A DNA stretch of 64,000 bases from Hippopus hippopus (GCA_946811185.2 OX328098.1:38193650-38257649); one strand, 5' to 3'; shown: positions 10,563 through 22,977, numbered from the stretch's first letter. Program-made: numbers and translations. Notes: generated by a model from the letters alone, not told the origin.

Positions 10563-11989
10563 AAAACTACCACTGGTAATGAATATGATGTTATCATAAA
10601 CATTGAATATGATTTTTGATAAATAGAACTTTGATGTTAGTTAATTATTTGATATCATTCAGTTCACTATTCATATGCTGAATCATCTTGTCTGCAAATA
10701 ATTTATTTTTGGCTTTATTTCCTGACAAAAGTATAAAACAGTGGTGATAAACAGATTTGCTGTGTAAAATGTATACATTAACGAATACTGCAAATCTTTA
10801 TGCTTTGAATACTTATGACCCTAGTTTGTGCTAGGAAAAAAAAACTTGTTATGATCTTGGTGAAATCACGAACTTTAGTGATACCGGAAACTACTGTTTT
10901 TATTTGTCTTTCCCGTAGCTCTTTCCTTCACACAAGCAAGTTTGGCAATGTGGATCAGGATTGGATTGCACACAAGGTTCTGACTGATCTTACATCATTT
11001 TCATCCAACTTTTATAAACAAGTCTTGTCAAGAGTAATGCTATATATATGTTGGGGTTTTTTTAATCTCAAAACTTAATGTTTATAAAACAGTCAACCTT
11101 TCTGTCTCTCTCTCCTCTTGCATCCAAAATATAGTGGTATGGCTCAAGATTAGGCTGTACAGACGGTCTGGTGTAAGATCAACACCCTCAGATATTGGCC
11201 TTTCTATAACTGGTGCTAGATTCTTTTTCAATGCAAAAGAAAAACAAATTCAAATTCTATCCCTTCCAATCTTTTTCTTCTTGCCAAAATTTAGTGGTGT
11301 GGATCAGATCAGGCTGTCTTGAAATGCTATTTTCTTTTATCAATACAATGTGATATTGAAAAGTTTTTATTCAAGGGGAATTTAATACTATATATTTTTT
11401 ATTTTTTCATTTTTTTGAATGGTAAAAATTTTAATTATATTGCAAAACCCTGTCTATCCTTTTCTTCTCGCAATGATAATTCAGTAATGTTGATCAGAAT
11501 CAGGCTGCACAGAATTTAGAGTCTAATCTAGGATTAATACACCCTGGTCTTTACAAATGTGATGAGGCTCAAGGTCCCATCCTCACTAGAAGCACTGGGT
11601 TTTTCTTGGGAGTGTCCTTGGGCAAGACACTTCAGAGCCCACTGCATAGTACTGGTGAAACCCATTAGAATTAAACACTATTCACAAAGGTTGGTGGATA
11701 TGTACCAACAGGATTTGCTACCCCACAATGGCCAAACAATCCCATCCTTTTAACGATCTTGAAGATGAGAACCATAAAACATTGTTAGTATATTTCCCAC
11801 AAATTCTCTACCCTTTGAAATATGTACATGTATGTAAAAGCATAGTTGCTCTATTTCTGTTTTTTCATAACTTTGCTTGTAGTATAACCTATGCCCTTCC
11901 TTGACTAGGCCTTCTTGCCGTATGAAAAAATCTTAGGCTTGTCAAGATTGAAAATTGACAGCGATTCTATACCAAAGACATGTGTATGC
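10563..11989. repeat. Degenerate dispersed repeats; no gene seen
   Basis: At 10940-11525 a phrase of the type GTGGATCAGATCAGGCTG occurs three times at roughly 170-190 bp spacing. This is a degenerate direct repeat related to the hairpins at 37176 and 61530. At 11523-11760 the phrase GTGTCCTTGGGCAAGACACT resembles a SINE body. Nothing else is recognisable. Confidence 0.4.
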
Positions 11990-13019
11990 AGAGAGGACAG
12001 AGAGTATACACATGTACCAAATGTCCAAAGGTTATATAGCAAAGTACATGCACATAGTCCACATCAAATATATGTACATGTAAGAGTCTATACCAAATTT
12101 ATACATGTATATTGTACAGAGTACGGAAGTTTCATATCAAGAACATGTTCATGTACAGTGGACAGAGAGTCTATAGAAATAGATGTGCATGCACAGAAGA
12201 CAGAGAATCTATATTAAATACATGTACATGCACAGAGGAGAGACAGTCAATACCCAATACATGTTCGTGTACAGAGGACAGAGAGTCTATAGAAATACAT
12301 GTGCATGCACAGAGGACAGAGAGTCCATATTAAATACATGTACATACACAAAGGACAGATAGTCAAAACCAAATATATGTCCATGCACAGAGAACAGAGA
12401 GTCAATACCAAATACAGGTACACACTCAAGGGAAGGAGAGTCTACACAAAAGTACATTAGGCTACATACACAGTAGACAGAAAGTCTATAACAAATACAT
12501 TACATATAAAAAGAACAGAGAGTCTAATACAAGCACATGTACCAGTACATATACAGATGACAGGTAGTCCATACCAAATAATGGTCCAAGCACAGAGGAC
12601 AGAGAGTCCATACCAAATACACACATACACAAAGGACAGAGAGTCTATCCCATATATATGTACATAAACAAGGGCAGAGAGTCAATACCAAATACATGTA
12701 CATAAACTGGGGACAGAGAGTCTAAACCAAATACTGTACATGTACATACACAAAGGACAGAGAGTCTATTTCAAATACCTGTACATACACAAAGGACAGA
12801 TAGTCAAAACCAAGTACATGCACAGAGGACAAAGAATCTATTCCAAATACATGCACAGAAGACAGAAGGTCTATACCAAATACAGTACATGTCAATGCAC
12901 AAAGAACAGAAAGTCCATATCAATATGTGTACATACATAGAGGAGAAAGAGTCTGTAACTAATACACATTCATTTATTAATAGAGAGGAAAGAGAGTCTG
13001 TACCAAAATCATGCACATA

Positions 13020-14604
13020 CAGGGTGTCTGGTAAGATATCACTTTTGTACATTTATATCATAGCTTTTAATTTCAGATGAAGAGATAAACATACATGTAC
13101 ATGTATGTGAAACATGTAAGTTTTTTGTGTGATAATTTAAAGATGCCTGTCTACAGCCAGTGAGCAAAAACGCTGTTAAATTTCAAACAATTTAGAATAT
13201 GGTACAGAAATCAGTCCTTTGTGTAAACATGGATAGATTACCAACATATATGGTGTAATTGAAAAAAGAAACACGGAGATTTGTATTAGAAACCGAACAT
13301 TGGTCAGAAGAAAACTGGCTGACGATCGAAGCTGTAAACAATGGCGGTGCGTCACGGAAATTTATCGTTGGTTTCCGCCTAGAGTCGGATACGGTGTAAT
13401 TTGCATATAGGCCGGGACCTCTGTCTGAAAATCGAGGCTGCAACAGAGAAGCCTTTGTTTACCTCATAATATGAAGGGCAAAGGTCAAATATAGTCACGT
13501 GACAGAATGCATGATCATCATACGAATCTACCCGAGTGTACAACGGATATATCGGAAATCTTCGATTCAAAAACCGGAAACGACGAGTCTGTTTACATGG
13601 AAGGCCACAACTCAGCAAAATGCATTTTCTATCGACCGTCATCTAAGCAACCTTGCAACTGTCAGGCGCAATATTTGGCATGAAGATATAAGAATGACTA
13701 TAGTTTGATAAAATAAAGACAGAATGAGTTAAAACTGGCTGAAAATGAGTATAAGGGCCTCTTTAATTCAATTTTCATGACATAACACATTTTTATACAG
13801 ATTTCAAATCAAAAGTGCCTTTTTGTCATTGGCGTCATTTAAGTAATAAATGACATTTTCAAAGTGACGGCCTTTTATGCTCTTTCTATGCTGTACATGC
13901 ACAATGAAAATGTCAATCACTTTAGCACACACTCCAGTATCAATCATCTTGATTTAAGCGACAAGTCTGTGCTGTCTAGCTTGGGATCGTAGACCTCTGA
14001 CTTCAAATAATCCCAAAGGAAGAAGTTTGATAAAGAAGTCTATTCCTGCACTTCAAAAGAAGTCCCCTGCACAGCAAACAAGAGGTATGAAGGATGGTGA
14101 TACGGTACACACATCTACTATTGTAATAGACTTTTTATGCGGTAAGTTTGGTAATATGGTAATATCGTGACGTGCACACAGTTCTGACCTCAACCCGTGC
14201 GACTTCTTATTGTGGGGTTATCTGAAGTCAAAGGTTCTCAATCCGGAAGCCAGACAGCACAGACATGTTGTTCAAGAACAATAAACGTGAAAGCAATAAG
14301 ACTGATATTTAAATGTGTGCTAAAGTTAATGACACTTTCATCGTGCGTGTTCAGCATGGAAACAGCATAAAAGGCTGTCACTTTGAAAACATCATTTATT
14401 ACTAAAACGACGCCAATGACAAAAAATACTTCTGATTTGAAATCTGTATAAAAATGTGTAATGTAATGAAAATTAAATTAAATTATCACACAAAAAAAAC
14501 TTACATGTTTTATATGCATGTATATGTATTTTTATCTCATTAGCTGAAATTAAAAGCCATATTATAGATAAATCAATGTGTTACCTTACTTTCCGGACAC
14601 CCTG
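13020..14604. mobile_element. Mariner-type element with ~390 bp inverted arms
   Basis: The ends CAGGGTGTCTGG and CCGGACACCCTG are flanked by TA (13018-13019, 14605-14606), the Tc1/mariner target. The arms pair over several hundred bases once the nested insertion at 13141-13766 is removed. Near the centre, 14180-14240 on the plus strand reads SDLNPCDFLLWGYLK, the region around the last catalytic residue in mariner-type transposases. No longer reading frame survives. It lies inside the minisatellite. Confidence 0.75.
13141..13766. mobile_element. TTAA-flanked element nested in the mariner arm
   Basis: The ends AGATGCCTGTCTACAGCCAG and, on the other strand, AGAGGCCCTTATACTC, with TTTTCAGCCAG subterminally, are flanked by TTAA. 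Comparing the two mariner arms shows the empty site directly: the right arm reads continuously where the left is interrupted. Related copies are at about 42712-44784 and 63466-63822. TTAA target use suggests a piggyBac-like origin. Confidence 0.7.
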
Positions 14605-15068
14605 TACATTTTTTTCATGTATACACAGAGGACAGACAGTCCATACCAAATAGATTTATGCAGAGGAATAATCCATACAAATACATGCACATGCACAGAG
14701 AGTCCATACCAAATACATACATGCACAGAGGAGCAATCAATACAAATACATGCACATGCTCAGAGAGTCCATACCAAATACATACATGCACAGAGGAGCA
14801 ATCAATACAAATACATGCACATGCACAGAGAGTCCATACCAAATACTTATATGCACAGAGGAATAATCCATACAAATACATGTACATGCACAGAGAGTCT
14901 ATACCAAATACATGTACAAGTATATGTATGCACAGAGCTAGGACAGAGTGGCTATACGAAATACATGTACAAGCACAGTGGACAGAGAGTCCATACCAAA
15001 TATATGTCCATGCACACAGGACAGAGAGTTTATACCATATACATGTCCAGGCAAAAAGGACAGTATTA

Positions 15069-15213
15069 GTTGTACGGTCAGGTGGCAAGGGACTTGGAAA
15101 CTTGTTCACGGCTGTGGTGAATCATGTCGCCCCGAGCCAAAGGTGAGGTGTGGACATGATTCACCACAGCCGTGAACAAGTTTCCAAGTCCCCTGCCACC
15201 TGACCGTACAACG
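15069..15213. repeat. 61 bp-arm foldback
   Basis: The arms 15069-15129 and 15153-15213 are almost perfect inverted repeats separated by about 23 nt. The sequence is GC-richer than its surroundings. It sits at the edge of the minisatellite and adjoins a TIR element. Confidence 0.85.
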
Positions 15214-15218
15214 AATTT

Positions 15219-15596
15219 ATTATACTGCAAAGTTTTACCATTCCAACGTTTGTTAAGCGAATTTTACCTGTTTTTTGGTTTAAAAAATTGAGTACGCTGA
15301 CGAAGTAGAATTTCCCTTCTGAGTGCCCCAATTCAATGAAAACTGATGTCACTGGGAACTGACGTCACTGAAATCTTGGTAATACATGCTAAAACGTGCA
15401 GCTTGGCGCATAATCTTGATGTTAATCTTGATCGACGCCGCCATTTTGGAGGTTGTGTTGATAGTGTAGTCATGTATACAGAGCTCCCGAAAGGGAAACT
15501 GCTTTTACGTTGGTTTTGCCAGTGTACATGATATATATGTTCGGGGCATATTATCCAATCAGATCACGAGAAATTTCTTTGCAGTATAATAATGAG
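15219..15596. mobile_element. Small TIR element inside the minisatellite
   Basis: TTATTATACTGCAAAG near 15219 and CTTTGCAGTATAATAATG near 15578 are inverted ends, and a minisatellite unit resumes immediately after. Length is about 375 bp with no coding capacity. Confidence 0.6.
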
Positions 15597-16315
15597 TCCA
15601 TACCAAATACATGTACATGCACTGAGAAAAGAGGCCCAGAGATTTTACAAACTGCAGCCAATGAAAAAAAAGAACTTTTACCTATTTAAAACAAAATCAA
15701 TAGAAGACTAATATATGTTTTGTGCAAAATTTATTTATTACAGTATGTTAAATTTGAAATTTTCAAAGACAGTTCTCTGATGATACATTCTTTCGTCTTT
15801 CTGAGCCAAACTGCAGGGAAAAAACAACAGCAGCACCATATTTTGGCTGTAGCTGACAACTTTCAAAAAATCTTAGAAGAATTATTAATGATCAACATAA
15901 ATTAAGGTCTAACAGATGAATACATGTTAAAAACTTGTGGCAAAAGGAGAAGTCACAAGTGAGCCCTGCTCTAGTAAAAGGTGGTTTAATGCATCTGTAA
16001 AAAGTATTGAGCCCCGTCAGCCTCCATAGTCTGAGCAGGCTGACTGCAAAGGCTGACCTGTGTTGAAACTTTCTGCTTTTGGTAAATTTTCTGCATATCC
16101 AAGGATCATTCTACAACAGGATTTAGCTGCTTTATAGACAAAATGGATTTTATAGATCCATAATTATGTGATGACTTGCTTGGTATAGTGCATCATCTAA
16201 CAAAGCAAGACTCAACTATTTTGCCTTGTGGCCTTTTTTTTTTTTCAAAACTTGTACTGAACTCGACAAATGTCTGCAGAATGATGAAAGGCTAGCATGC
16301 CTTGTACCGGAAGTT

Positions 16316-17120
16316 ATTTAACTCTTTCCTACACATGGAAAAATTTTACACCAGTCCAAATTGAAAGCATTTGTAATCAGCAAAATATGTGGCTCAAAAA
16401 TGAAAAAAAAAAAAAGTTTTTAGAAGGAAAGAAAACATTGTGGGAAAAGAAAAAAATGCTGGTTACCAGCATTTTCTCCTTTTTCTTACAATGATTTAAA
16501 AAGTCTTTTTCTACTGGGTCGTTTAATCCCAGGACTGTGTGGTAAAGAGTTAACTACAACATTTTGATGCTGATCCCGGTCTTTAACATTTTGCCAGATC
16601 GGAAAATATTAGATTAGTCCAAATTGAAAGCAGTTGCAGACAACAAATTAAATGTGGGTCAAGCGATGGAATTTGTGTCTAAAAGACTAAAAAAGAATAA
16701 GGGAAAAAGAAAATGCTGATTACCAGCATTTTCTTGTTTTCCTACAATATTTTGAGAGCTTTTTTCTTCATGGCCATTATGGCATGGGATTGTTTTGGTA
16801 CAGGCTTAACTCTTCTTATTCTCTGTTTCTCACAATGTTTATATAAGCTTTCTTCTTAAAGGTCATAGAGGCTCATTTGGTAAAAGGTTAACTCTTTACC
16901 AGACAACAATAATTTAGATTTGTCCAAACTAAAAGCATTCGCTGAAAAAAAAATTAAATGTGGCTCAGACAGTGGAATTCGTGTTTGATAGGCTGGAAAA
17001 CATTGTTGGAAACGAGAAAAAATTGGTAATCTGCATTCTCTCCTTTCCCTTAATGTTTTCAAAAGCTCTCTCCTTCAGGGTCGTTAAAAACATTGGATTG
17101 TTTTGGAAAGGCTCAATGTT
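16316..17120. repeat. Chain of four palindromic MITE copies
   Basis: Copies lie at 16316-16552, 16583-16810, 16808-16889 (partial) and 16889-17120, joined end to end through TTAA or TTAACTCTT sequences. The first has a well-kept core (about 16435-16500, ATGCTGGTTACCAGCAT). They end about 60 bp from the ankyrin gene's stop codon, so they may form its 3' flank. 15640-16315 shows no recognisable feature. Confidence 0.75.
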
Positions 17121-17177
17121 ACAGTGCACTAACAGTATCACAAAAAGATTTTCAGCAGTACTTCTGAATATTAATGT

Positions 17178-17497
17178 TCACTTTTTCTTTTTCTTCTTTC
17201 CCCCCTTCTTTTTTCCGCCTTTCTTTTTTCCTCCTTTTTTCCCTTTCTTGCCCTTTCCTTTCTTTCCTTTCTTGCCTTTAGCTGGTTTAGCTCCATCTGG
17301 TAAAGAATAGCCTGGGATATCCGGAACATCCAATATTTCCTCTAGTTCTGGCATTTCACCTTTACTAGCATCCATCACAATATTCCACAACTCTGTTTCA
17401 TGCTTCACAAAATCAATAGGAGTTAATCCTGATGAAGTTTTAGAATCTAAGGTTGCTCCACTAAGGATTAAATGCTTAGCTACCTCAATATGCTTTC
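17178..17497 (-). CDS. Ankyrin-repeat protein, exon 3 (C-terminus)
   Basis: The acceptor is ttttcag at 17498-17504 and the stop is TGA at 17178-17180. The exon completes a Gly codon split by the intron, then reads KHIEVAKHLILSGATLD, an ankyrin repeat with the usual G-x-EVAK-L pattern, and a partial repeat GLTPIDFVKHE. An acidic linker (MPELEEILDVPD) follows, then a tail of GKKGKKGK/GGKKK units ending in six lysines. The basic tail might bind nucleic acid or acidic partners, or act as a localisation signal; that is inference. The exon gives 105 residues, and the joined protein is 195. Confidence 0.85.
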
Positions 17498-18229
17498 CTG
17501 AAAATATTTTGAAACAACAGTGTAAAATCTAGGACATATATTACAGGATCAAAGTTGGAGCTCTGTTTGTAAAGTAGCCCAGGTTCCAGTCTGATCATCT
17601 TTTCCTTTTATTTGTGACATAACTTTTTCAAAAACTACTCCCTGTGAATGTCCCCAGGTGGTAATAACTACAAAATTACAATTTACTGCCACAGAACTAT
17701 ATAGACTGTGATAAGAAAACTGCAATAAGGAGTGATCCAGATACTATTAGCACCTAGGCCCTGGCTATCTTTAAAGGAATTTTAAGACTGCTAATTTTTA
17801 TTTTTGTGCAAAGATGGCTTTAAAATGAAAATAGAGATAGACATACATGTAGAAAACACAAAAAATTACTGACCTTTTTGTAATTTACTGTAAAATTTGT
17901 TTGTGTGAGTCACAGTATCATATACATGTATTGATTTTTCTCCAGATCTGCACGCCTTTTCAAGCTAAACAAATGGGTGAAATTGATGCACCGATGACTA
18001 GAGAATTTGTCTATGCTTTGAAATAAATGGCGACATTTCAGCTCCCTCCCCCATTGGCCCTTCATGCCTCAATGTGCCCATAATAATACAAATTTAACAT
18101 TGACCAATAGCAAAAGGTTTTGACCAAGATCAAACCTGGGTCAATACTTTTTGTATATGCGTTAAACCCGCTTTTCACAAGTCTGAATCTTGCAATATGG
18201 TAAAGAGTTAAGAAAAAAAATTAACAAAC

Positions 18230-18870
18230 AACTTATCAAATGACAAATTTTAGACCTGCCTGTATTGAAGGAATTTACAGATGACAATTCAAATGGTAGT
18301 ATTAGTCCTTGATTAGGTAGAAAATGTGGTAAATGGAGAAAATGTTGGATACCAGCATTTTCTCCTTTTCCCACAAAGGTTTCAAAAAGCTTCTTTCTCA
18401 AGGTCGTTAAATTGTTTGGTAAAGGTTTAATACAAGTTGCTTGCTAGTGACCACAAAACAAGGTTATATTGTGGGAATTTCCAGGACAAACCATTTGATC
18501 AGCTGAGACATTCTCTCAAAAGCCCAGGTTTCAGAAATAGAATTTAGAAACAAAACCTTTCAAGTTAAAATTTGAATTAACCCATTATTCCTCCACCAAA
18601 AATTTGGGAGTTTTAACAATCTAGGGTCAGATGGCTTTTGAAAACATTATGGGAATAAAGGAGAAAATATTGGTTACCAGCTTTTTCTCCTTTTCCCATA
18701 ATGTTTTCTAACCATTCAAACAAGAATCCCATCATCTCATCTGAGCCACTTTTACTTTGTCTTCCCACAATGCTTTCTTCTCTTTCATGTACAAAACTCA
18801 TCGTTTGAGCTAAACATTATTTTTTGTCTGCCAAATGATCTCAACTTGGTCAAGTCTAAAATTTTATAGC
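18230..18870. repeat. Two palindromic MITE copies in ankyrin-gene intron 2
   Basis: One copy is at about 18230-18430 and one at about 18600-18870. The second has arms with CATTATGGGAA and TTCCCATAATG, a matched pair of changes from the family consensus CATTGTGGGAA/TTCCCACAATG. The stretch 17505-18229 shows only AT-rich intron. Confidence 0.7.
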
Positions 18871-18946
18871 GTTCATAGTGGCTTTTATCACTTCATCACA
18901 TGTCCAAACTACAGAGATTTTCTTGTACATGTCTCCCTGCTTTTAC

Positions 18947-19045
18947 CTTTAGCAGCTAAATGTAAAGGGGTCACAAATCCAGACTGTTTTACATTCACAT
19001 CTGCTCCTGCCTCAATCAACATTCTCACAACTTCAGTATGGCCTC
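18947..19045 (-). CDS. Ankyrin-repeat protein, exon 2 (one 33-residue repeat)
   Basis: The acceptor is gtttcag ending at 19046 and the donor is AAAG|gtaaaa at 18947/18946. The exon is 99 nt, exactly one ankyrin repeat, and phase 1 at both ends. It reads GHTEVVRMLIEAGADVNVK then TPLHLAAK, a textbook ankyrin repeat. A symmetric one-repeat exon like this can be duplicated or skipped without breaking the frame. Confidence 0.88.
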
Positions 19046-20048
19046 CTGAAACAGATATAATGACTTACATTTTAACGGTATTTCAACACAACTTCAGTTA
19101 TATCGCAGCAGCCAGTGCTTCTATCCATGCTTTTTTTAGGTTTCTTTTACCAGTACTCTGCATAATACTCTTACCATCCCTTCCCAAGCCACTTACTGCT
19201 TCCCCCGATATCCATCATCTAAACAATGATCAGTGGTGAGAGAGGAAAGAATTCTGTCATAATGACTATTATTAAACCTCAAAGAGAACTTTGCCAAACT
19301 GGGGGTTTAAACCCATGACATCCTGTTTACAAGCCCTGTACAATATTGACTAAGCTATCAAACTTTGCATCGACATCATTTATTTATCAAATAATACACA
19401 CCTTGATTCTAATCCCATGACTTCATGAAATTATACAAGTTCAGAAAGTTTGACCTCATCAACACACATATAAATCATTCGAGTGCTTATTACAACCATA
19501 AGCTTCTTTTGTGTAGACCGGGATCAGACTGCACAAAACACAATTGTTTTCAATTCCTTCAAATTTTTTTCCTCTGAATCATATTTTCTGGTTTTTGAAG
19601 TCTTGAAATAGCTTCTATTGCAGAACCTACTGAGCTAATAATGTAGAGGTGGGAATAAGCATACCGCTGCCTTGGCTAACCTGGGCAAAATGTAAAACTG
19701 CCTTGGCATACCAGGACGAAGCGTACCATATCAGACAACTTAGTATACCACATACAAAATATGTAGCTGTTGTATAAAAATTGAAATAATCACTAATACT
19801 GATATGGTAGAAAATATTTTTGGAAAAGCAGTCCCCAGGTTTTGATGCACAAATTGGAAAATATTCCTTTTTATCCTCAAAAACAGAACAACATGCGTCA
19901 ATTTGATCCCTAAATCTTGTCCAATATATTCAGTTCACTTAGTCCAAAAGCACTTTGCTTAAGCAGTGGTGCACTTTGGCAGTGATATGCTTCCTCCATC
20001 ATCCAACAGTGAGTAGTAACACTGAATTGCGGTTCATCAAAGACAAAT

Positions 20049-20758
20049 GGGTCAAAATAACCCACTTCCAAAATGGCCCAGCGCTGAAATGGCCCATTAC
20101 CATTACAAAAATGGTCTACTGTTTTGTCATCATATAGAAACCGTTCAGTTCTTTTCCGTCATTTGAATCATAAAAATACTTTTCCACATTTGTAATTTGT
20201 GCACAACAGAACTTGATCAAGACTGTTATGAAATAATACCAAAAATATAAAATTTTTCAAAGAATGTCAATTTATCATTAGAAAAGAACCACGGAGAAGG
20301 GAGGCAGGAAAATGAGCACATATAATAGTTAACATCTGACAGAAATGCAAAGTACAACCCACACGGGTATGGGGGAATCGATAACAGATTTTTTCATCCA
20401 TGGGCTTGTTTGCATGAGCTTGTTTGTCCGGGCACGTTTTTCTGGGATCATTCATCCAAACTGATATGTCCTTGGGCTAGGCTTGTTCGTCCCAAGTGGT
20501 TTTAGCACAGTCACAGTGCTGTTTTCCCTGTTTTAAACAGAACACAAAAAAAAAAATAAATAAATAAATAAAAATAAAAAACATAAACAAATTTAATTAA
20601 TTTTTTAAAAATAGGTTAGAGTATAGAAAGTTATAAAATTCATTCTGTCACAATTGGTTGAAATGACAGTAAATTGTTTTTCGAAAGTGGGCCTTTTCGG
20701 TAACCATAAAAGTGGGTCGTTTTGGTGGGTCGTTTTGGAGGTGGGACGTTTTGACCCT
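20049..20758. mobile_element. Element with GGGTCAAAA inverted ends in ankyrin intron 1
   Basis: The left end is GGGTCAAAATAACCCACTTC. The right end, read on the other strand, is GGGTCAAAACGTCCCACCTC. Both continue through CCAAAA(C/T)GACCC-like repeats. Differences are mostly CG versus TG/CA, as expected from methylated-CpG decay. There is no coding sequence. The rest of intron 1 (19046-20048) shows no clear feature. Confidence 0.6.
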
Positions 20759-20819
20759 CTCCCATAAAAGACACGTACATGCTATCTTTTTTTACCAGAC
20801 AAAAATATTTCTCTTTTAC

Positions 20820-20988
20820 CTTTGCATGCTATTGCGAGAGCAGAATTTCCCCATTCATCCTTCGTGTTCGCAGAAAGATGCAGTCTCAACATTTTATTAA
20901 CTGTTGAGATCTCACCATATTCACACGCAGAGATAAATCGATTCTGAATGTCTCTGCCGATAAACACTTTAGGAAGGGTGTGCTCCAT
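20820..20988 (-). CDS. Ankyrin-repeat protein, exon 1 (start)
   Basis: The ATG at 20988 begins MEHTLPKVFIGRDIQNRFI. The segment FISACEYGEISTVNKML begins the first ankyrin repeat, and DEWGNSALAIACK completes it. The donor is AAAG|gtaaaa at 20820/20819, leaving phase 1, which joins exon 2 as K-G-GHTEVV in frame. The exon is 56 codons plus one base. The gene's three exons (169, 99 and 320 nt) sum to 588 nt, 195 residues plus stop. No specific ortholog is claimed. Confidence 0.85.
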
Positions 20989-21899
20989 TTTCCATTCAGG
21001 TTTTGGTACACAGGATATGTGACTAACAAGACCGCTATAACTTTTTTTTTTTCTTTCAAGTAGTCATCACAATAAAAACTAAGATTAGATATTTGTACTT
21101 TGTTCGTTGTCAAGATTTTGTTTACATCTTAGGTACCAAACGTGCCATTAAAATGAAGAGTACAGAGAAGATTCGGACCCAAGAAGATTCGGCCAAATGA
21201 AAAAAGTGGAGAAGATTCGGGGGACGGTATAAAACGCAGACAATATAGAATATAGAGTTAAGCAGACAATATATACACAAAGAAGGGTATTGGGACAGGT
21301 GATAAAAGGCAGACAGTATAGATAAAGAAGGGCTTTATGCAAAATACAGACACTATATAGTTCACGAAGGTTTTCTGAAATACCTGTAAATATATATAGA
21401 CTTTGAAGAAAGTTTTCATTGATTGTATTTAAAATCAGCACATTATATCGATTAGTTTAATTGTATTTATTTACAAATCGGTGTATACAACAAGGGGGGG
21501 GGCGGTTGTTGTTACTTATGTTTTATTTCTACATGGTGCACGCATACATTTTTAATTGAAGTAAGACTAAATATAATGTGTTAAATTTATACATGACTTG
21601 ATTACTTTAAGTGTATCTGCCATCTTGACACCTTTCACTGGGACCATACAAATGATAAAAATAGATTAATTATACTGTTATTTCACCTGGTGTAGCTTTT
21701 GAATAAGTGTATTGGAACATTTTATATTTTCAATATTTCCTCATATTTAGTGAAATTGAAATAATTATCTGTTTTGTTCCAGAAAATCCGAAAAATAACT
21801 TTCCATACACAGATTAAATATGACTTTAGTAATATAAGAGTAAGCTGGAGAAAGAAAAACAAATAATAAACCAAATAAAGCAAGCAAGCGAGAGAGAGA

Positions 21900-22110
21900 G
21901 AGATTGATTGAATTTGCTTTTATTTATCGTCGCCACCGGTTGCCCATATGGGCGACACCCCCTGAAGGCTGTTAGTATTGTTACAGGGGATAGTGCAGAT
22001 ACAGGACGAAAACCATCCCAAGTTTCGCCTGGTTCTTTAACGTGCTCGATGTATAGCACCGTTACAAGGGACCTCGGTTTAACGTCTCATCCGAAAGACT
22101 ATTAGTAATT
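21900..22110 (-). repeat. Fragment of a dispersed retroposon-like repeat
   Basis: On the minus strand it reads GACGTTAAACCGAGGTCCCT then CACGTTAAAGAACC, phrases recalled as widely dispersed in marine-invertebrate genomes. Family assignment (LINE 3' end or SINE body) is uncertain. Confidence 0.35.
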
Positions 22111-22977
22111 TTAGATGGCCAGTCGTGGGAAAGAGAGAGAGAGGGCGGAAGGATGGTTATATATGGGAGATCCAACAGGTACATGTACCTGTTTTCATTA
22201 TTTTGTCATATTAAAGCAATGAATTAAATGGGGGAAAAGTTTAAAATAGTCGAAGTATTAAGAAATCTTGTTTTATTTGAAAAGATATTTACACAAAAAC
22301 CAGAAGGAAAGTCGGGAATTTCTGAACACCTTCAACTGTATTGTCTGCGCTTTGCATACAGCCCTTCTTTATCTATACTGACTGCGTTTTATAACCTGTC
22401 CCAATACCCTTCTTTCTGTATATTGTCTGCTTAACTCTATGTTCTACATTGTCTGCGTGTTATACCGCCCCAAGATTCGGACCTAAGAAGATTCGGCCCA
22501 CATAGGAGAAGATTCGGTCCAACTGAGAAGAAGATTCGTCCCCAATTCTAGATTATGTTCACTAGTGTGTTGTTGTTGCCGTTTTCACTTGTTGTTACGT
22601 AATAAATACAGATTCATCTTCAAAGAAAATCTATTTAGAAATCATTATAAGTCGATTATTTATCTGGAATTGACTTCTTATGAAACGATTTCTGTTGAAA
22701 TATGAAAAATAGATACTGCAGATTTTATGTGTATGTGTTTCAGCTCATGTTTGCTCATGACAATGCCTGAATTTTTTTTGTTTCTGCATAAAACTTGTTT
22801 CACAGTCGAGTGTCAGCATACCATTACATCTGTTATGCCAGCGGTGGCACGATGGATTATGCTGAAACACAGTTAAGCTCAACTCTTCTACAAAACCTTA
22901 ATAAAGTTAATGCAAAATGAAATATTCAAATTAAAGTTATGCATCAGAATTGCAGGTAAGGTTCGTGTCAAGGGATA

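Larger units (their letters stand above)
11990..15640. repeat. ~40 bp minisatellite array broken by insertions
   Basis: Units of about 40 bp built on ACAGAGAGTCTATACCAAAT plus ACATGTACATGCACAGAGG run from about 11990 to 13018. They resume at 14615-15062 and once more at 15598-15630. In the second block a shorter variant alternates (GAGGAGCAATCAATACAAAT). The breaks are explained by a mariner-type element (13020-14604), a foldback (15069-15213) and a TIR element (about 15219-15596). ORFs running through the array in several frames are by-products of unit periodicity and are not called as genes. Confidence 0.85.

Noticed and set aside
11990..13018. CRISPR-like array of short repeats
   Set aside because: Units are contiguous and degenerate with no unique spacers, no cas genes are present, and the DNA is eukaryotic.
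11915..15146. Overlapping long ORFs with repeating Cys/His/Tyr patterns
   Set aside because: They arise because the ~40 bp minisatellite unit is open in several frames on both strands. No start context, splice sites or non-repeat part supports a protein.
17178..17300. Poly-lysine tail as a repeat artefact
   Set aside because: The lysine codons vary (AAA, AAG with GGA/GGC), they are in frame with a spliced ankyrin domain and end in a stop, so I kept it as coding.
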